From assembly GCF_016107285.1 (NCBI RefSeq), contig NZ_RCVQ01000006.1:62001-126000 (forward strand): 64,000 nucleotides of DNA, written 5' to 3'. The translations under genes and the position numbers were made by a program. Each line of letters starts with the position of its first letter. The first letter of the stretch is position 1. This stretch comes from Roseomonas sp. KE0001 (GTDB lineage: Bacteria > Pseudomonadota > Alphaproteobacteria > Acetobacterales > Acetobacteraceae). Below, piece by piece: positions 21,062 to 30,081 of this stretch. The notes beneath the pieces are model-generated. The model had not been told where the DNA came from. It made no database searches and worked only from the letters and a program-made list of their open reading frames with translations.

Positions 21062-22998
21062 GGGTCCTCCGAAGGGATGTCGTCGAGATCGGCCGGCTCG
21101 GCATCGGGCGGCGCGAAGTCCGGCCCGTCCATGGATCCGTCCATCGGCCCCTCATCGGGCGCCTCCGGGATCGGCGGCAGGCCGTAGGCGTCGAGGCTGT
21201 CGTCGCGCACCGCATCGACCTCGGCGCCGGGGAAGGCGAGCAGGATGGACTGCACCAGGGGATGCGCGCGGGCCATCTCCAGCCGCTCGCCGGCCAGGTG
21301 GCTGCGCTGCTCGGCGATGGTCGGTTCGCCCTCGGCATTGGAGAGGGCGATGGTCCAGCGGCTGCCGGTGCGCTCCTGCAGCAGGGCGGCGAGCTGTGCG
21401 GCGAGGTCGCGCGGCGCCTGCGCGGTCTGCCGCAGCTCGATGCGGCCGGGTGCGAAGCTCACCGGATGCACGTCGAACAGCAGGTGGCCGTGCAGGAGCG
21501 GCCGGACGCCGGAGGCCAGCGCCACCACCTCGCGGAAGTTGCGCGGCTGGGCCAGGGGCGCGCTGGCCGGCGCGGGGGCGGCATCGAGGCGGGCACCGCC
21601 ACCGGCCATGGCGCGCAGGCCGCCAGCCGGCCCACCGGCCGGCCCGCCGGCCAGGGCGGAGGAGGGGGTGGCGGCGGGGGAGGGGGCGCCCGCCGCTCCG
21701 CCCTCGCTCAGGCGGCGGACAAGGTCGCCCGGCGTCGGCAGCTCGGCCAGATGGGCGAGGCGGATCAGCACCATCTCGGCCGCCATGCGCCGGTCCGGAG
21801 CCTCGGCCACCTCGGTGATGCCCTTCAGCAGCACCTGCCAGGCGCGGCCCAGCAGCGGGATCGACAGCCGCTCGGCCATGGCGACGCCGCGCACCCGCTC
21901 GGCCTCCGGCAGCGCGGGATCGGCCCGCAGCGCCGGCACGGCGCGCAGGCGCGTCAGGGTATGGGTCAGTTCCAGCAGGTCGGCCAGGATGACGCCGGGA
22001 TCGGCGCCCCGCTCATGGCCGCGGTCCATCGCCGCCAGCACCGCCGGCAGATCGCCGCGGAAGCAGCCTTCCAGCAGGTCGAAGAGCAGGGAGCGGTCGG
22101 CCAGGCCCAGCATGTCCCGCACCAGCCCGGCCTCGATGCCGCCGGGCGCGCCGGCCACCTGGGCGATCGCCTGGTCGAGCAGGGAGAGGCCGTCGCGCAC
22201 CGAGCCGTCCGCCGCGCGGGCGATCATCGCCAGCGCCTCCCCCGAGGCCGCCACCCCCTCCTTCGCCGCGATGGCAGCGAAATGCGCGCGCAGCGTCTCC
22301 TGCGGCACCCGCCGCAGGTCGAAGCGCTGGCAGCGGGAGAGGATGGTGGCCGGGACCTTGCGGATCTCGGTGGTGGCGAACAGGAACTTCACCTGCGGCG
22401 GCGGTTCCTCCAGCGTCTTCAGCAGCGCGTTGAACGCCGCCGTCGACAGCATGTGGACCTCGTCCAGGATATAGACCTTGAAGCGGGCGCGGGCCGGGCG
22501 GTAGCGCACCGCCTCGCGCAGCTCGCGGATATTGTCGACGCCGTTGTTGGAGGCGGCGTCCAGCTCCAGCACGTCGGGGTGGCGGTCGGCCAGGATCGCC
22601 TGGCACTCGGCGCAGACGCCGCAGGGGTCGGCGGTGGGGCCGCCCGTCCCGTCCGGCCCGACGCAGTTCAGCGCACGGGCGATGATGCGCGCCGTGGTCG
22701 TCTTGCCGACGCCGCGTACCCCGGTGAGCATGAAGGCATGCGCCACCCGGTTCTGCGCGAAGGCGTTGCGCAGGGTGCGCACCAGCGCCTCCTGCCCGAT
22801 CAGATCGGCGAAGCTGGTGGGGCGATACTTGCGGGCCAGGACGCGGTAGGGCGCGGCCTCCGGCTCGGCCATGGCGGGCGCAGCAATGATGGGCGCGGCC
22901 ATGACGGGCGCGGGAGAGGGGGCCTCGCCGAACAGGCCCGGCCCCTCGGGGAGGGGCGGCAGGTCCTGATCGTCGGCGGGAGGCGTATCGCTGGGCAT
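21058..22998 (-). CDS. dnaX: DNA polymerase III subunit gamma/tau
   Basis: 646 residues. The clamp-loader ATPase of the replisome. After a Pro/Ala-rich leader of about 50 residues come [19 protein letters not shown], Walker [10 protein letters not shown] (93-101), a zinc module with Cys112, Cys126, Cys129 and Cys132, Walker B region [12 protein letters not shown], and sensor motifs. The C-terminal half holds the tau-specific domain and an acidic Asp/Pro-rich end. I saw no obvious slippery site for a short gamma form, but did not test for one systematically. It starts about 50 bp downstream of the ffs RNA. Confidence 0.96.
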   Translation of the reverse strand: MPSDTPPADDQDLPPLPEGPGLFGEAPSPAPVMAAPIIAAPAMAEPEAAPYRVLARKYRPTSFADLIGQEALVRTLRNAFAQNRVAHAFMLTGVRGVGKTTTARIIARALNCVGPDGTGGPTADPCGVCAECQAILADRHPDVLELDAASNNGVDNIRELREAVRYRPARARFKVYILDEVHMLSTAAFNALLKTLEEPPPQVKFLFATTEIRKVPATILSRCQRFDLRRVPQETLRAHFAAIAAKEGVAASGEALAMIARAADGSVRDGLSLLDQAIAQVAGAPGGIEAGLVRDMLGLADRSLLFDLLEGCFRGDLPAVLAAMDRGHERGADPGVILADLLELTHTLTRLRAVPALRADPALPEAERVRGVAMAERLSIPLLGRAWQVLLKGITEVAEAPDRRMAAEMVLIRLAHLAELPTPGDLVRRLSEGGAAGAPSPAATPSSALAGGPAGGPAGGLRAMAGGGARLDAAPAPASAPLAQPRNFREVVALASGVRPLLHGHLLFDVHPVSFAPGRIELRQTAQAPRDLAAQLAALLQERTGSRWTIALSNAEGEPTIAEQRSHLAGERLEMARAHPLVQSILLAFPGAEVDAVRDDSLDAYGLPPIPEAPDEGPMDGSMDGPDFAPPDAEPADLDDIPSEDP

Positions 22999-23046
22999 GG
23001 CGCGCGGCTGTCCGGTGCTGGCCGCGGCGGGCCGTCAGGGCGAGGT

Positions 23047-23144
23047 GGAAGACCGGTGGAGCGACCCAGGCGGGAACTCGCTGCGGCTGCTTCCTTCCGG
23101 ACCTGACCGGGTTGGCAAGGCGCCTGTCCGCCACCGACCTTCCG
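23047..23144 (-). ncRNA. ffs: Signal recognition particle RNA (4.5S-like)
   Basis: Read on the minus strand, the region contains GGTCAGGTCCGGAAGGAAGC (near 23087-23106), the near-invariant apical domain of bacterial SRP RNA. The ends pair: the 13 nt from 23143 downward pair with the strand ending at 23047, with only G-U wobbles, closing a rod of about 97 nt. This matches 4.5S RNA in size and form. A good promoter precedes it at 23152-23180, and dnaX follows on the same strand. The RNA binds Ffh to target membrane proteins. The exact ends are estimated. Confidence 0.9.
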
Positions 23145-23151
23145 AGGATGC

Positions 23152-23180
23152 CATATCATGCCGCCCCCCCTCCGAGGCAA
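23152..23180 (-). promoter_or_regulatory. Candidate promoter for ffs
   Basis: On the minus strand TTGCCT (23180-23175), a 17-bp spacer and GATATG (23157-23152) place the start of transcription near 23145, in agreement with the 5' end predicted from the RNA stem. Confidence 0.55.
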
Positions 23181-23250
23181 GGGGGGCGGGGCGAGGATCG
23201 CGCCCGGTCGGTTGCCGGCGGGCGCGTCCGGTGGCAGGGTCGCGGCCAAG

Positions 23251-24180
23251 ATGCTGTCCATTCCGGCTTCCCGCCCCAATGCCTATACCGGCAGCCCCCT
23301 CGACCGAGCCTCCGGCCGGCGGGAGGACGCCGCCTTCGTCGCCGAGGCCATGGCCTCGCCCGAGGCCCTGTTCATCCCCGTCTGGCGCAGCCGCAGCCTG
23401 ATGCGCGGCCTGGCCGACGGCCACCCCGAGGCGGTTCTGCTCTCCACCGAGGCGGCCGAGGCGGTGCGCATGGCCGGCGGGCCCTGGGCATTGCTCGGCC
23501 TCTGGGAGGGCCGCCCGGTCTTCGCGGTGGACTGTTCCGCGGCCGACGACCCGCTGCCGCTCCTGCCACCCGAATTCGGCGAGTTCGCCGATCTGCGCAG
23601 CGTCGCCGGGCTGCTGCCGGCGGGCGAGGCCAGCGTGCTGGCGCATGCCCGCGGCCTGATGCACTGGCGCGTCCGGCACCGCTTCTGCGGCGTCTGCGGC
23701 GGCGCCTGCGAGTCGCGCAGCGCCGGCAACGCCATGGCCTGCACCGCCTGCGGCGCGCAGCACTTCCCGCGCACCGACCCGGCGGTGATCATGCTGGTGA
23801 CGGACGGCAACCGCGCCCTGCTCGGCCATTCCACCCGCTTCCCCTCCACCACCATGTATTCGACCCTGGCCGGCTTCGTGGAGCCGGGCGAGAGCCTGGA
23901 GGAGGCGGTGCGGCGCGAGGTGCTGGAGGAGACCGGCATCCGGGTGGGCGAGGTGCATTACCACTCCTCCCAGCCCTGGCCTTTCCCGGCCTCGATCATG
24001 CTCGGCTTCCACGCCGAGGCGCTCTCGGAAGCGATCACCATCGACCCGGAGGAGCTGCGCGACGCCCGCTGGTTCAGCCGCGAGGAGATCCGCGACCACG
24101 CCGCGCTCGGCTTCGGCCTGCCGCGCCTGGACTCGATCGCCCGCCGCCTGATCGAGGACTGGCTGGAGTGGAGGGCATGA
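23251..24180 (+). CDS. nudC: NAD+ diphosphatase / NADH pyrophosphatase (NudC)
   Basis: 309 residues from ATG 23251; an upstream extension would overlap the ffs promoter region and is not conserved in style. NudC cleaves NAD(H) and removes NAD caps from RNA. It has an N-terminal NUDIX-like domain, the zinc ribbon Cys146-Cys149-Cys164-Cys167, a full Nudix box GFVEPGESLEEAVRREVLEE (208-227), and SQPWPFPAS (240-248), the motif that separates NudC from other Nudix enzymes. Its stop overlaps the start of the next gene as ATGA. Confidence 0.94.
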   Translation: MLSIPASRPNAYTGSPLDRASGRREDAAFVAEAMASPEALFIPVWRSRSLMRGLADGHPEAVLLSTEAAEAVRMAGGPWALLGLWEGRPVFAVDCSAADDPLPLLPPEFGEFADLRSVAGLLPAGEASVLAHARGLMHWRVRHRFCGVCGGACESRSAGNAMACTACGAQHFPRTDPAVIMLVTDGNRALLGHSTRFPSTTMYSTLAGFVEPGESLEEAVRREVLEETGIRVGEVHYHSSQPWPFPASIMLGFHAEALSEAITIDPEELRDARWFSREEIRDHAALGFGLPRLDSIARRLIEDWLEWRA

Positions 24181-24482
24181 GGCGCCTTCCCGTCCTGGGG
24201 CTGGGCCTGGGCCTGCTGCTCGCCGCCTGCGCCCGGGAGCGCGCGCCCGACCTGCGCGACGAGGCGCCGCTCAGCCCGGCCCATGCCGCCTGCCGCGCCG
24301 AGGCGCGCGACGATCCGGCCCTGCAGAACGTCTCCCAGCAGCTCAACGCGACCAATCTGGAGAACCGGGAGCGCGTCGCCTACGACATGCGGGTGGCGGA
24401 ACTTCGCGCCTATCGCGACTGCCTGCGCCGCAACGGCCTGGCCGCGCCCGGCGGCGTGGAATCGCCGCGCCCGCCGCGCTGA
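24177..24482 (+). CDS. Small putative lipoprotein
   Basis: 101 residues. A lipoprotein signal peptide with lipobox LLAAC (cysteine at about residue 19) is followed by a polar, helical mature part with two further cysteines and the segment NATNLENRERVAYDMRVAEL. I do not recognise the family. The start overlaps the nudC stop by 4 bp, so it is probably co-translated with nudC. Anchoring in the inner or outer membrane cannot be decided. Confidence 0.75.
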   Translation: MRRLPVLGLGLGLLLAACARERAPDLRDEAPLSPAHAACRAEARDDPALQNVSQQLNATNLENRERVAYDMRVAELRAYRDCLRRNGLAAPGGVESPRPPR

Positions 24483-24510
24483 GGCCCCTCGGCGCGGGCG
24501 TGCCGGCGGT

Positions 24511-24534
24511 GGGACCGGAAGCTGGTTCCGGCCC
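24511..24534. terminator. Hairpin between convergent genes
   Basis: GGGACCGGAA (24511-24520) pairs with TTCCGGCCC (24526-24534) with one mismatch. It lies between the lipoprotein gene and the convergent SMP-30 gene and could terminate either. Confidence 0.35.
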
Positions 24535-24542
24535 TCCCCGGC

Positions 24543-25499
24543 TCACCCTCCCGGGGCGCCCTGCACGTTCAGCAGCACGCTGTAGATGGACCGCGAGGCG
24601 GCCATGAACAGCCGGTTGCGGTGCCGTCCGCCGAAGCAGACATTGGCGCAGCGTTCCGGCAGGTCGATATGGCCGAGCGCCGTGCCGCCCGGGCTGAACA
24701 CCCGCACGCCGTCCAGCTCCGCGCTGCCCATGCCCCAGCCGCACCAGAGATTGCCCTGCGTGTCGAGGCGGAAGCCGTCCGGCGTCTCGCCCGGCGCGCA
24801 TTGCACGGCGACCCGGCGGTTGGCGATGCCGCCTTCCGCGGTGACGTCGAAGGCCAGGATGCGGCGCGGCTCGGCGCGGCTCTCGACGATGTAGAGGGTC
24901 TTCTCGTCCGGCGAGAAGGCCAGGCCGTTCGGCCCCTCCATCTCGTCGGTCAGCAGCGTCACCGCGCCGCTCTGCCCGTCGATGCGGTAGACGCCGTGCG
25001 GCAGCTCCGCCTCGGCCTTCTCGCCCTCGATATAGCCGCCGAGGCCGAAGCTCGGATCGGTGAACCAGATGCTGCCGTCGGACCGCACCACCACGTCGTT
25101 GGGCGAGTTCAGCCGCCGGCCCTGGTAGCGGTCGGCCAGGACGGTGATGCCGCCATCATATTCGGTGCGGGTGACGCGCCGGCCGAGATGCTCGCAGGTG
25201 ACGAGCCGGCCCTGGCGGTCGCGCGTGTTGCCGTTGGCGAAGTTGGCCGGGCGGCGGAAGGGCGTGACCTGCCCCGTCTCCTCGTCCCAGCGCAGGATGC
25301 AGTTGTTCGGGATGTCGGACCAGAGCAGGGCGCGCTGGTCGCCGAGCCAGACCGGCCCCTCGGCCCAGCGGCAGCCCCCGGCCAGCTTCTCCACCGTGCC
25401 GTTCATGGCCCGGAAGCCGTGAAAGACCGGCTCGAAGGCGCGGAAGCGCGGGTCGGGATAGCGCTGGCTGGGCGCCCAGGGCGTCTCGTTGTCGAACAT
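24543..25499 (-). CDS. SMP-30/gluconolactonase/LRE family protein
   Basis: 318 residues from the ATG at 25499, which follows a GGAG-like site; longer in-frame extensions are arginine-rich and unlikely. The six-bladed beta-propeller family hydrolyses sugar lactones or related esters using a bound metal. Conserved elements are EGPVWLGDQRALLWSDIPN (metal Glu), LNSPNDVVVRSDGSIWFTDP (Asn and Asp ligands), GPNGLAFSPDEKTLYIVES and the late LDTQGNLW. No sugar-transport gene is next to it, so the substrate is unknown. No signal peptide is visible; a cytoplasmic location is likely. Confidence 0.88.
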   Translation of the reverse strand: MFDNETPWAPSQRYPDPRFRAFEPVFHGFRAMNGTVEKLAGGCRWAEGPVWLGDQRALLWSDIPNNCILRWDEETGQVTPFRRPANFANGNTRDRQGRLVTCEHLGRRVTRTEYDGGITVLADRYQGRRLNSPNDVVVRSDGSIWFTDPSFGLGGYIEGEKAEAELPHGVYRIDGQSGAVTLLTDEMEGPNGLAFSPDEKTLYIVESRAEPRRILAFDVTAEGGIANRRVAVQCAPGETPDGFRLDTQGNLWCGWGMGSAELDGVRVFSPGGTALGHIDLPERCANVCFGGRHRNRLFMAASRSIYSVLLNVQGAPGG

Positions 25500-25597
25500 C
25501 GGCGGCGGTTCTCCCCGTTGCGGCGGGAAGCCTGCCATGGAAGCACGCCGGTCGGGAATGCGTCGTCTCCCTTCCGCCGGGGCCGGGCGCCGCGGCA

Positions 25598-26119
25598 TCA
25601 GTCCCGGGGCCGCCCCTCCGGCGCATGGCCGGTGGCGCGTTCCCACAGCACCAGCGCCAGGTCATAGGGCAGGGCGGCACCCTCCCGGGCCCGCCACCAC
25701 CAGCGGTCGAGAAAGCCATGCGCCGCCTCCGGCGCGGGGGCGGCGCGGGCCGGCAGGCCGAAGGCACGCAGCAGGGCGACGCAGCGCGGCAGGTGATAGC
25801 CGCTGCTGGCCGCCCAGACCGGCCCCTCATGCCCGCGCAGCAGCCGGGCGCAGGCGCGGGCGGAGCTCAGCGTGTCGGTGCCGCTCGGCTCCTGGCGGAT
25901 CGCCTCGCCCGGCACGCCGAGGTCCTGCAGCAGCCGCGCCATCACCTCCGCCTCGGGCGGGCCGTGCCGCCCCTGCGCGCCGGTGGGGATGTAGAGCGGA
26001 TCGGCCAGGGTGGCGCCGAAGGCGGCGGCGGCCTTCACCCGCCGGCGCAGCGTCAGGCTCGGCCCGCCATCCGGCCGCACCGCCGCGCCGAAGATGATGA
26101 TGGCCGGGCGGGCCGTCAC
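25598..26119 (-). CDS. YdcF (DUF218) family protein
   Basis: 173 residues from a GTG at 26119 that overlaps the methyltransferase stop as GTGA. The DUF218 core is visible: AIIIFGAAVRPDGGPS, the nucleotide-like pocket EAEVMARLLQDLGVP, SGTDTLSSARA, and SSGYHLPRCVALLRAFG. Relatives are linked to envelope and vancomycin-sensitivity phenotypes and bind SAM in E. coli YdcF; the activity here is unknown. Many members have membrane helices, but this one appears soluble. Confidence 0.8.
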   Translation of the reverse strand: MTARPAIIIFGAAVRPDGGPSLTLRRRVKAAAAFGATLADPLYIPTGAQGRHGPPEAEVMARLLQDLGVPGEAIRQEPSGTDTLSSARACARLLRGHEGPVWAASSGYHLPRCVALLRAFGLPARAAPAPEAAHGFLDRWWWRAREGAALPYDLALVLWERATGHAPEGRPRD

Positions 26120-27357
26120 GGCGCTCCGGCATCCGGCGCGGCCAGCAGCAGGCGGTTCAGCGGCTCCAGCGCGGCGCGCAGCGCGGCGAGGTCGCGGCGG
26201 AAGGCCTCGGGCGCGACGCCGTTGGCCGCCAGCTCCGCGCCGATGGCGCCGATGCTGCGCCGCCCGTCGACCCGCGCCAGGATGGCGGCGGCCAGGCGGG
26301 GCAGGGGCAGGCCGACCGTCAGCCCGTCGAAGGTCACGCGCAGCACGCCATCCTTCGGCAGGCCGCGTGCCAGGGCCGGGCCGTCCAGCTCCCGCAGCAA
26401 CGGCACGGCGGCGGGGTTCTCCCAGTCGGGCTCCGGCGCCGGGTCGCGCGTCGCATAGGCGATGTGGATGCCCATGTTGCCGCAGATCGCCTCCGCCAGG
26501 GCGGCGCGCCCGATCGGGTCCAGCCCGGCGGTGCGGGCGCGGAGCTTCGGGTCGTTCAGGTAGCGGTCGGGGTCGTAGCGCAGCGGCTCGACGAAGCAGC
26601 GCAGCCGCAGCCCCGCCCGGCCGATCAGCGCCGCCAGCTGCGGCACGGTGAAGGCCACGTCGCGCGGGTTCAGCAGCAGGTCGTAGAGCCCGGCATCGCC
26701 GCCTTCGATGTGGTCGGTGATCCAGGGGTTGCGGCGCAGCCATGCGGTCTGCGGCGCCTGCTTCCACAGCCGCCTGGCGATCTCGACGCGGGCGGGCGGC
26801 GCCTCGCTGTCGGGCGCGATCAGGCGCAGCGCCTCCTGCAGCATGTAGACCCCGGTGCGGCCATGCGGCGCATAGACCATCAGCCCGATCCCGCCGCCAG
26901 GCGCCAGGGCGGCGGCCAGGGCCCCGAGACCGGCGGCGGGGTCGGGGAGGTGGTGCAGCACGCCGCAGCAGTCGATGTAGTCGAAGCGGCCGTGATCCGC
27001 GGCCTCCAGCAGCGAGCCGGTGACGAAGCGGATATTGCCGAGCCCGCGGGCGGCCGCCCGCGCCTCGGCCACCTTGCGCGCGGCGGCCGAGCGGTCGAGC
27101 CAGACCACCTCGCCCGGCCGGCCGGCCGTGGCCATCTGCTGCGCCAGCATGATCGTCGCGTCGCCGCTGCCGCCGCCGGCCATCAGGGCGCGCAGCGGCT
27201 GCCCGGCGGGGCGGCGCGCGCCGAAGATCCAGTGGTCGATCTCACGCAGATGGCTCGGGCTGCCGACGATCAGCCGCCGCGCCTCCTCGCGCGGGTCACG
27301 CTCGGGATAGGGATAGGCTTCGTACTGCGCGGCGAGGCGGGCATCGGTGGCGTCCAT
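26116..27357 (-). CDS. Class I SAM-dependent methyltransferase with extra C-terminal domain
   Basis: 413 residues from ATG 27357. After QYEAYPYPERDP, a segment also seen in related methyltransferases, come motif I LMAGGGSGDATI (58-69) and the FDYIDCCGVLHHLPDP block (motif IV and post-motif), typical of small-molecule or lipid methylases. From about residue 330 a separate domain with PRLAAAILARVDGRRSIGAI resembles winged PqqD-like helices seen in peptide-modifying proteins, though this is weak. The substrate is unknown. It overlaps the YdcF gene by 4 bp, so the two are probably co-translated. Confidence 0.82.
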   Translation of the reverse strand: MDATDARLAAQYEAYPYPERDPREEARRLIVGSPSHLREIDHWIFGARRPAGQPLRALMAGGGSGDATIMLAQQMATAGRPGEVVWLDRSAAARKVAEARAAARGLGNIRFVTGSLLEAADHGRFDYIDCCGVLHHLPDPAAGLGALAAALAPGGGIGLMVYAPHGRTGVYMLQEALRLIAPDSEAPPARVEIARRLWKQAPQTAWLRRNPWITDHIEGGDAGLYDLLLNPRDVAFTVPQLAALIGRAGLRLRCFVEPLRYDPDRYLNDPKLRARTAGLDPIGRAALAEAICGNMGIHIAYATRDPAPEPDWENPAAVPLLRELDGPALARGLPKDGVLRVTFDGLTVGLPLPRLAAAILARVDGRRSIGAIGAELAANGVAPEAFRRDLAALRAALEPLNRLLLAAPDAGAP

Positions 27358-27454
27358 GGCGGTCCGGGATAGGCGATGGCGCGGCGCGGCGCCAGCGGAA
27401 GGGAGAGGGGAGCCGGGGCTTTGCGCCGGGGCGGGGCGGGGCCATCTCCGTGCC

Positions 27455-27547
27455 ATGCCGTCGATCTCCACCCTCTCGCGCATCGTCCTGGTCCTGCTGG
27501 TGGTCAGCGCCCTGGTCCGCATCGCCGTCCACATGGCGGGGCCGTAA
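27455..27547 (+). CDS. Possible 30-residue membrane peptide
   Basis: ATG 27455 opens 30 codons with a single strong hydrophobic helix, SRIVLVLLVVSALVRIAVHM, flanked by polar ends. Such tiny single-helix proteins exist near many genes, but length gives no statistical support. It lies between the divergent methyltransferase and the SGNH hydrolase. Confidence 0.3.
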   Translation: MPSISTLSRIVLVLLVVSALVRIAVHMAGP

Positions 27548-27631
27548 CCTCCGCCCCGTCTTTGCGCCGCGCCGCTTTCATGGAAAGCTGAGGCGCAGCG
27601 GCCGGAAGCGTCGCGCGGGGAGGACGAAGGA

Positions 27632-28996
27632 ATGGACCGCAGGATGTGGCTGCACGCGACCCTGGCCTCGGCGACGCTCGGCGTCCTGCCGGCGGCGGCG
27701 CAGACCGCCGCCGGGCCGTCCACGCCAGGGAGCGGCGGCGCCGGAAGCTGGGCGACGGCCTGGACCGGCTCCGCCCAGGGGCCCTATCCGGTCGGCAATC
27801 CCTCCGCCCAACCCGACCAGCGCTTCGCCTTTCCCGACCCGGCCGAGGGCGCGCGGGACCAGACCTTCCGCCTGGTGCTGCGCCCCGATCTCTGGGGCCC
27901 GCGGGCGCGCCTGCGCTTCAGCAACGCCTTCGGCACCCGGCCGCTGCGGCTCGACGGCGTCTTCGCCGGGCTGCACTGGGGCGGCGCGGCGGTGATGCCC
28001 GGCAGCAACCGCCCGGTGCTGTTCGGCGGCCAGCCCGGCGTCACCGTGGCGCCCGGCGGCGAGGTCTGGTCCGACCCGGTCGGGCTGCCCTTCGCCGCCG
28101 AGTCGGGCCATCCGCTGCTGGCCGGCCGCAAGCTCGCCGTCTCCTTCCATGTCGCGGGGCCGAGCGGGCCGATGACCTGGCACGCCAAGGCGCTGCAGAC
28201 CTCCTACGTCACGCCGCCCGGCGCCGGCGCGCACGGCGCCGAGGAGGGCGAGGCGGCCTTCCCCCTCTCCACCGCCTCGTGGTTCTTCCTCGACGCGGTG
28301 GACATGGCCGCCCCCGCCGGCACGCCGGTCGTGGTCTGCCTGGGCGATTCGATCACCGACGGCACCGCCTCGACCATGAACGGCGATGACCGCTGGCCCG
28401 ACGTGCTGTCCCGCAGGCTGCACGCGGCGCTGGGCCACCGCGTCGCCGTCGTCAATGCCGGGATCGGCGGCAACCAGGTGGTCGGGCCAAGGGAATACGG
28501 GCCGGACAAGCCCTTCCCCGGCGGCCCCTCGGCGCTGGCCCGGCTGCAGCGCGACGTGATCGGCCTCTCGGGCGTCGCCACCGTCGTCTGGCTGGAGGGC
28601 ACCAACGACTTCAGCCGCAACGGCAATGCCACGCTGGACGCGGTGCGGGAGGGCATGACGGAGGGGGTGCGGCGCCTCCGCGCGGCCATCCCCGGCGTCC
28701 GCATCGTCGGCGCCACCGTGACCAGCGCGCTGGGCAGCACCAGCGCGGCGCATGGCCATGCCGAGCAGGACGAGAAGCGGCGCGGGCTGAACGACTTCAT
28801 CCGCCAGAGCGGGCTGTTCGACGCCGTCGCCGAATTCGACCGCGCGACCCTCGATCCGGCGACGGGCGGACTGCGGGAGGAAATGATCCCGGACTCCACC
28901 ACCGGCGGCAAGGGCGACAGGCTGCATCCGAACCGCGCCGGCTACCTGGCCATGGGCATGGCGGTGGAGCCGTCCTCGGTGGTGCCGGCCCGCTGA
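27632..28996 (+). CDS. SGNH/GDSL hydrolase family protein, exported
   Basis: 454 residues with an N-terminal signal peptide (cleavage near AAAQT at about 24). Two parts can be seen: an N-terminal beta-rich domain (about 40-220), as in SGNH esterases of the Pfam Lipase_GDSL_2 type, and the catalytic domain with GDSITDG (Ser240 nucleophile), the block II glycine in NAGIGGN, block III GTNDF, and DRLHPN with catalytic Asp/His. These enzymes release acyl groups from lipids or polysaccharides. No neighbour suggests the substrate. Confidence 0.88.
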   Translation: MDRRMWLHATLASATLGVLPAAAQTAAGPSTPGSGGAGSWATAWTGSAQGPYPVGNPSAQPDQRFAFPDPAEGARDQTFRLVLRPDLWGPRARLRFSNAFGTRPLRLDGVFAGLHWGGAAVMPGSNRPVLFGGQPGVTVAPGGEVWSDPVGLPFAAESGHPLLAGRKLAVSFHVAGPSGPMTWHAKALQTSYVTPPGAGAHGAEEGEAAFPLSTASWFFLDAVDMAAPAGTPVVVCLGDSITDGTASTMNGDDRWPDVLSRRLHAALGHRVAVVNAGIGGNQVVGPREYGPDKPFPGGPSALARLQRDVIGLSGVATVVWLEGTNDFSRNGNATLDAVREGMTEGVRRLRAAIPGVRIVGATVTSALGSTSAAHGHAEQDEKRRGLNDFIRQSGLFDAVAEFDRATLDPATGGLREEMIPDSTTGGKGDRLHPNRAGYLAMGMAVEPSSVVPAR

Positions 28997-29087
28997 GGCG
29001 AGGCGCGGCGACGCGGCCCGCGCCATTTGTGGCGCGTCCGTGCGACAAACCAGCGTAACATACAGGCAATCCAGGGAGGACAGCATT

Positions 29088-29981
29088 ATGGATGTCGGCT
29101 TCATCGGGCTCGGACGCATGGGCCGCCCCATGGCCTCGAACCTGTGCCGCAGGGGCTTCCGGTTGATCGTCAACGACATCAACGCCGATGCGGTGAGCGA
29201 GCTGGAGGCGCTGCAGGCGCGCGCGGCGCGAACCGTCGCCGAGGTCGCCGGCGCGGGCGATGTCATCGTCACCATGCTGCCGAATTCGGCGGTGGTGCAG
29301 GCGGTGGTGGGGGGCGCCGAAGGCGTCATCGCCCAGGCCCGGCCGGGCGCCGTGGTGATGGACATGAGCACCATCGATCCCGAGACCACCGACCGCCTGG
29401 CGCGCCAGGCGCGCGAGCGCGGCATCGGCTTCGTCGACGCGCCGGTCGGGCGCCTGGCCAGCCATGCCGACCGGGGCGAGTCGCTCTTCATGGTCGGCGC
29501 CGAGGCGGAGGATTTCGCGCGGGTGAAGCCGCTGCTGGAGGCGATGGGCAGCACCATCTACCACTGCGGCGGTCCCGGCAGCGGCACCCGCACCAAGCTG
29601 GTGAACAACCTCCTCGCCGTCGCCTCCTGCCAGATGAACGCCGAGGCCCTGGCCCTGTCGCAGCGCTTCGGCCTGCAGCTGGAGAGGACGCTCGACGTGC
29701 TCTACGGCACCACGGCGGTGAACGGGCAGCTGAAGGTCGCCTGGCCGTCCAAGGTGCTGGCCGGCGACACCGCGCCGGGCTTCACCATCGACCTGGCGCA
29801 CAAGGACCTGACGCTGATCGTCGAGGCCGCCAGCGCGGCGAAGGTGCCCCTGCCCATGGTCGCGGCGGCGCGCGAGGCCTTCAGCGCCGCCCGGGCCCGC
29901 GGCTTCGGCGGCCAGGACTTCTCGGCCATGGTCGACGCGCATTGCGACATGGCCGGGATCGACAAGCCCCGGCTGGGCTGA
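29088..29981 (+). CDS. NAD(P)-dependent beta-hydroxyacid dehydrogenase (HIBADH family)
   Basis: 297 residues from ATG 29088, behind a strong AGGGAGGA. The Rossmann motif GFIGLGRMG (4-12), the DAPVGR substrate segment (118-122) and the catalytic Lys170/Asn174 in KLVNNLLA match 3-hydroxyisobutyrate/tartronate-semialdehyde/glyoxylate reductase relatives. It oxidises or reduces a small beta-hydroxyacid in the cytoplasm; the substrate cannot be read from sequence. The next gene, a branched-chain-type binding protein, follows by 100 bp and may belong with it. Confidence 0.88.
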   Translation: MDVGFIGLGRMGRPMASNLCRRGFRLIVNDINADAVSELEALQARAARTVAEVAGAGDVIVTMLPNSAVVQAVVGGAEGVIAQARPGAVVMDMSTIDPETTDRLARQARERGIGFVDAPVGRLASHADRGESLFMVGAEAEDFARVKPLLEAMGSTIYHCGGPGSGTRTKLVNNLLAVASCQMNAEALALSQRFGLQLERTLDVLYGTTAVNGQLKVAWPSKVLAGDTAPGFTIDLAHKDLTLIVEAASAAKVPLPMVAAAREAFSAARARGFGGQDFSAMVDAHCDMAGIDKPRLG

Positions 29982-30081
29982 GCCCGGCCGGGCACCTCAT
30001 CGCCATCACCGCCCGGCACGGGTGTGAACCGTCACGCAGAGGACGGCCGTGCCAGTGGGCGCAGTTCCAGGGGAAGCTTCC

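Noticed and set aside
29021-29061. Promoter TTGTGG ... TAACAT upstream of the beta-hydroxyacid dehydrogenase gene
   Set aside because: The spacing is 23 bp, too long for a sigma-70 promoter.
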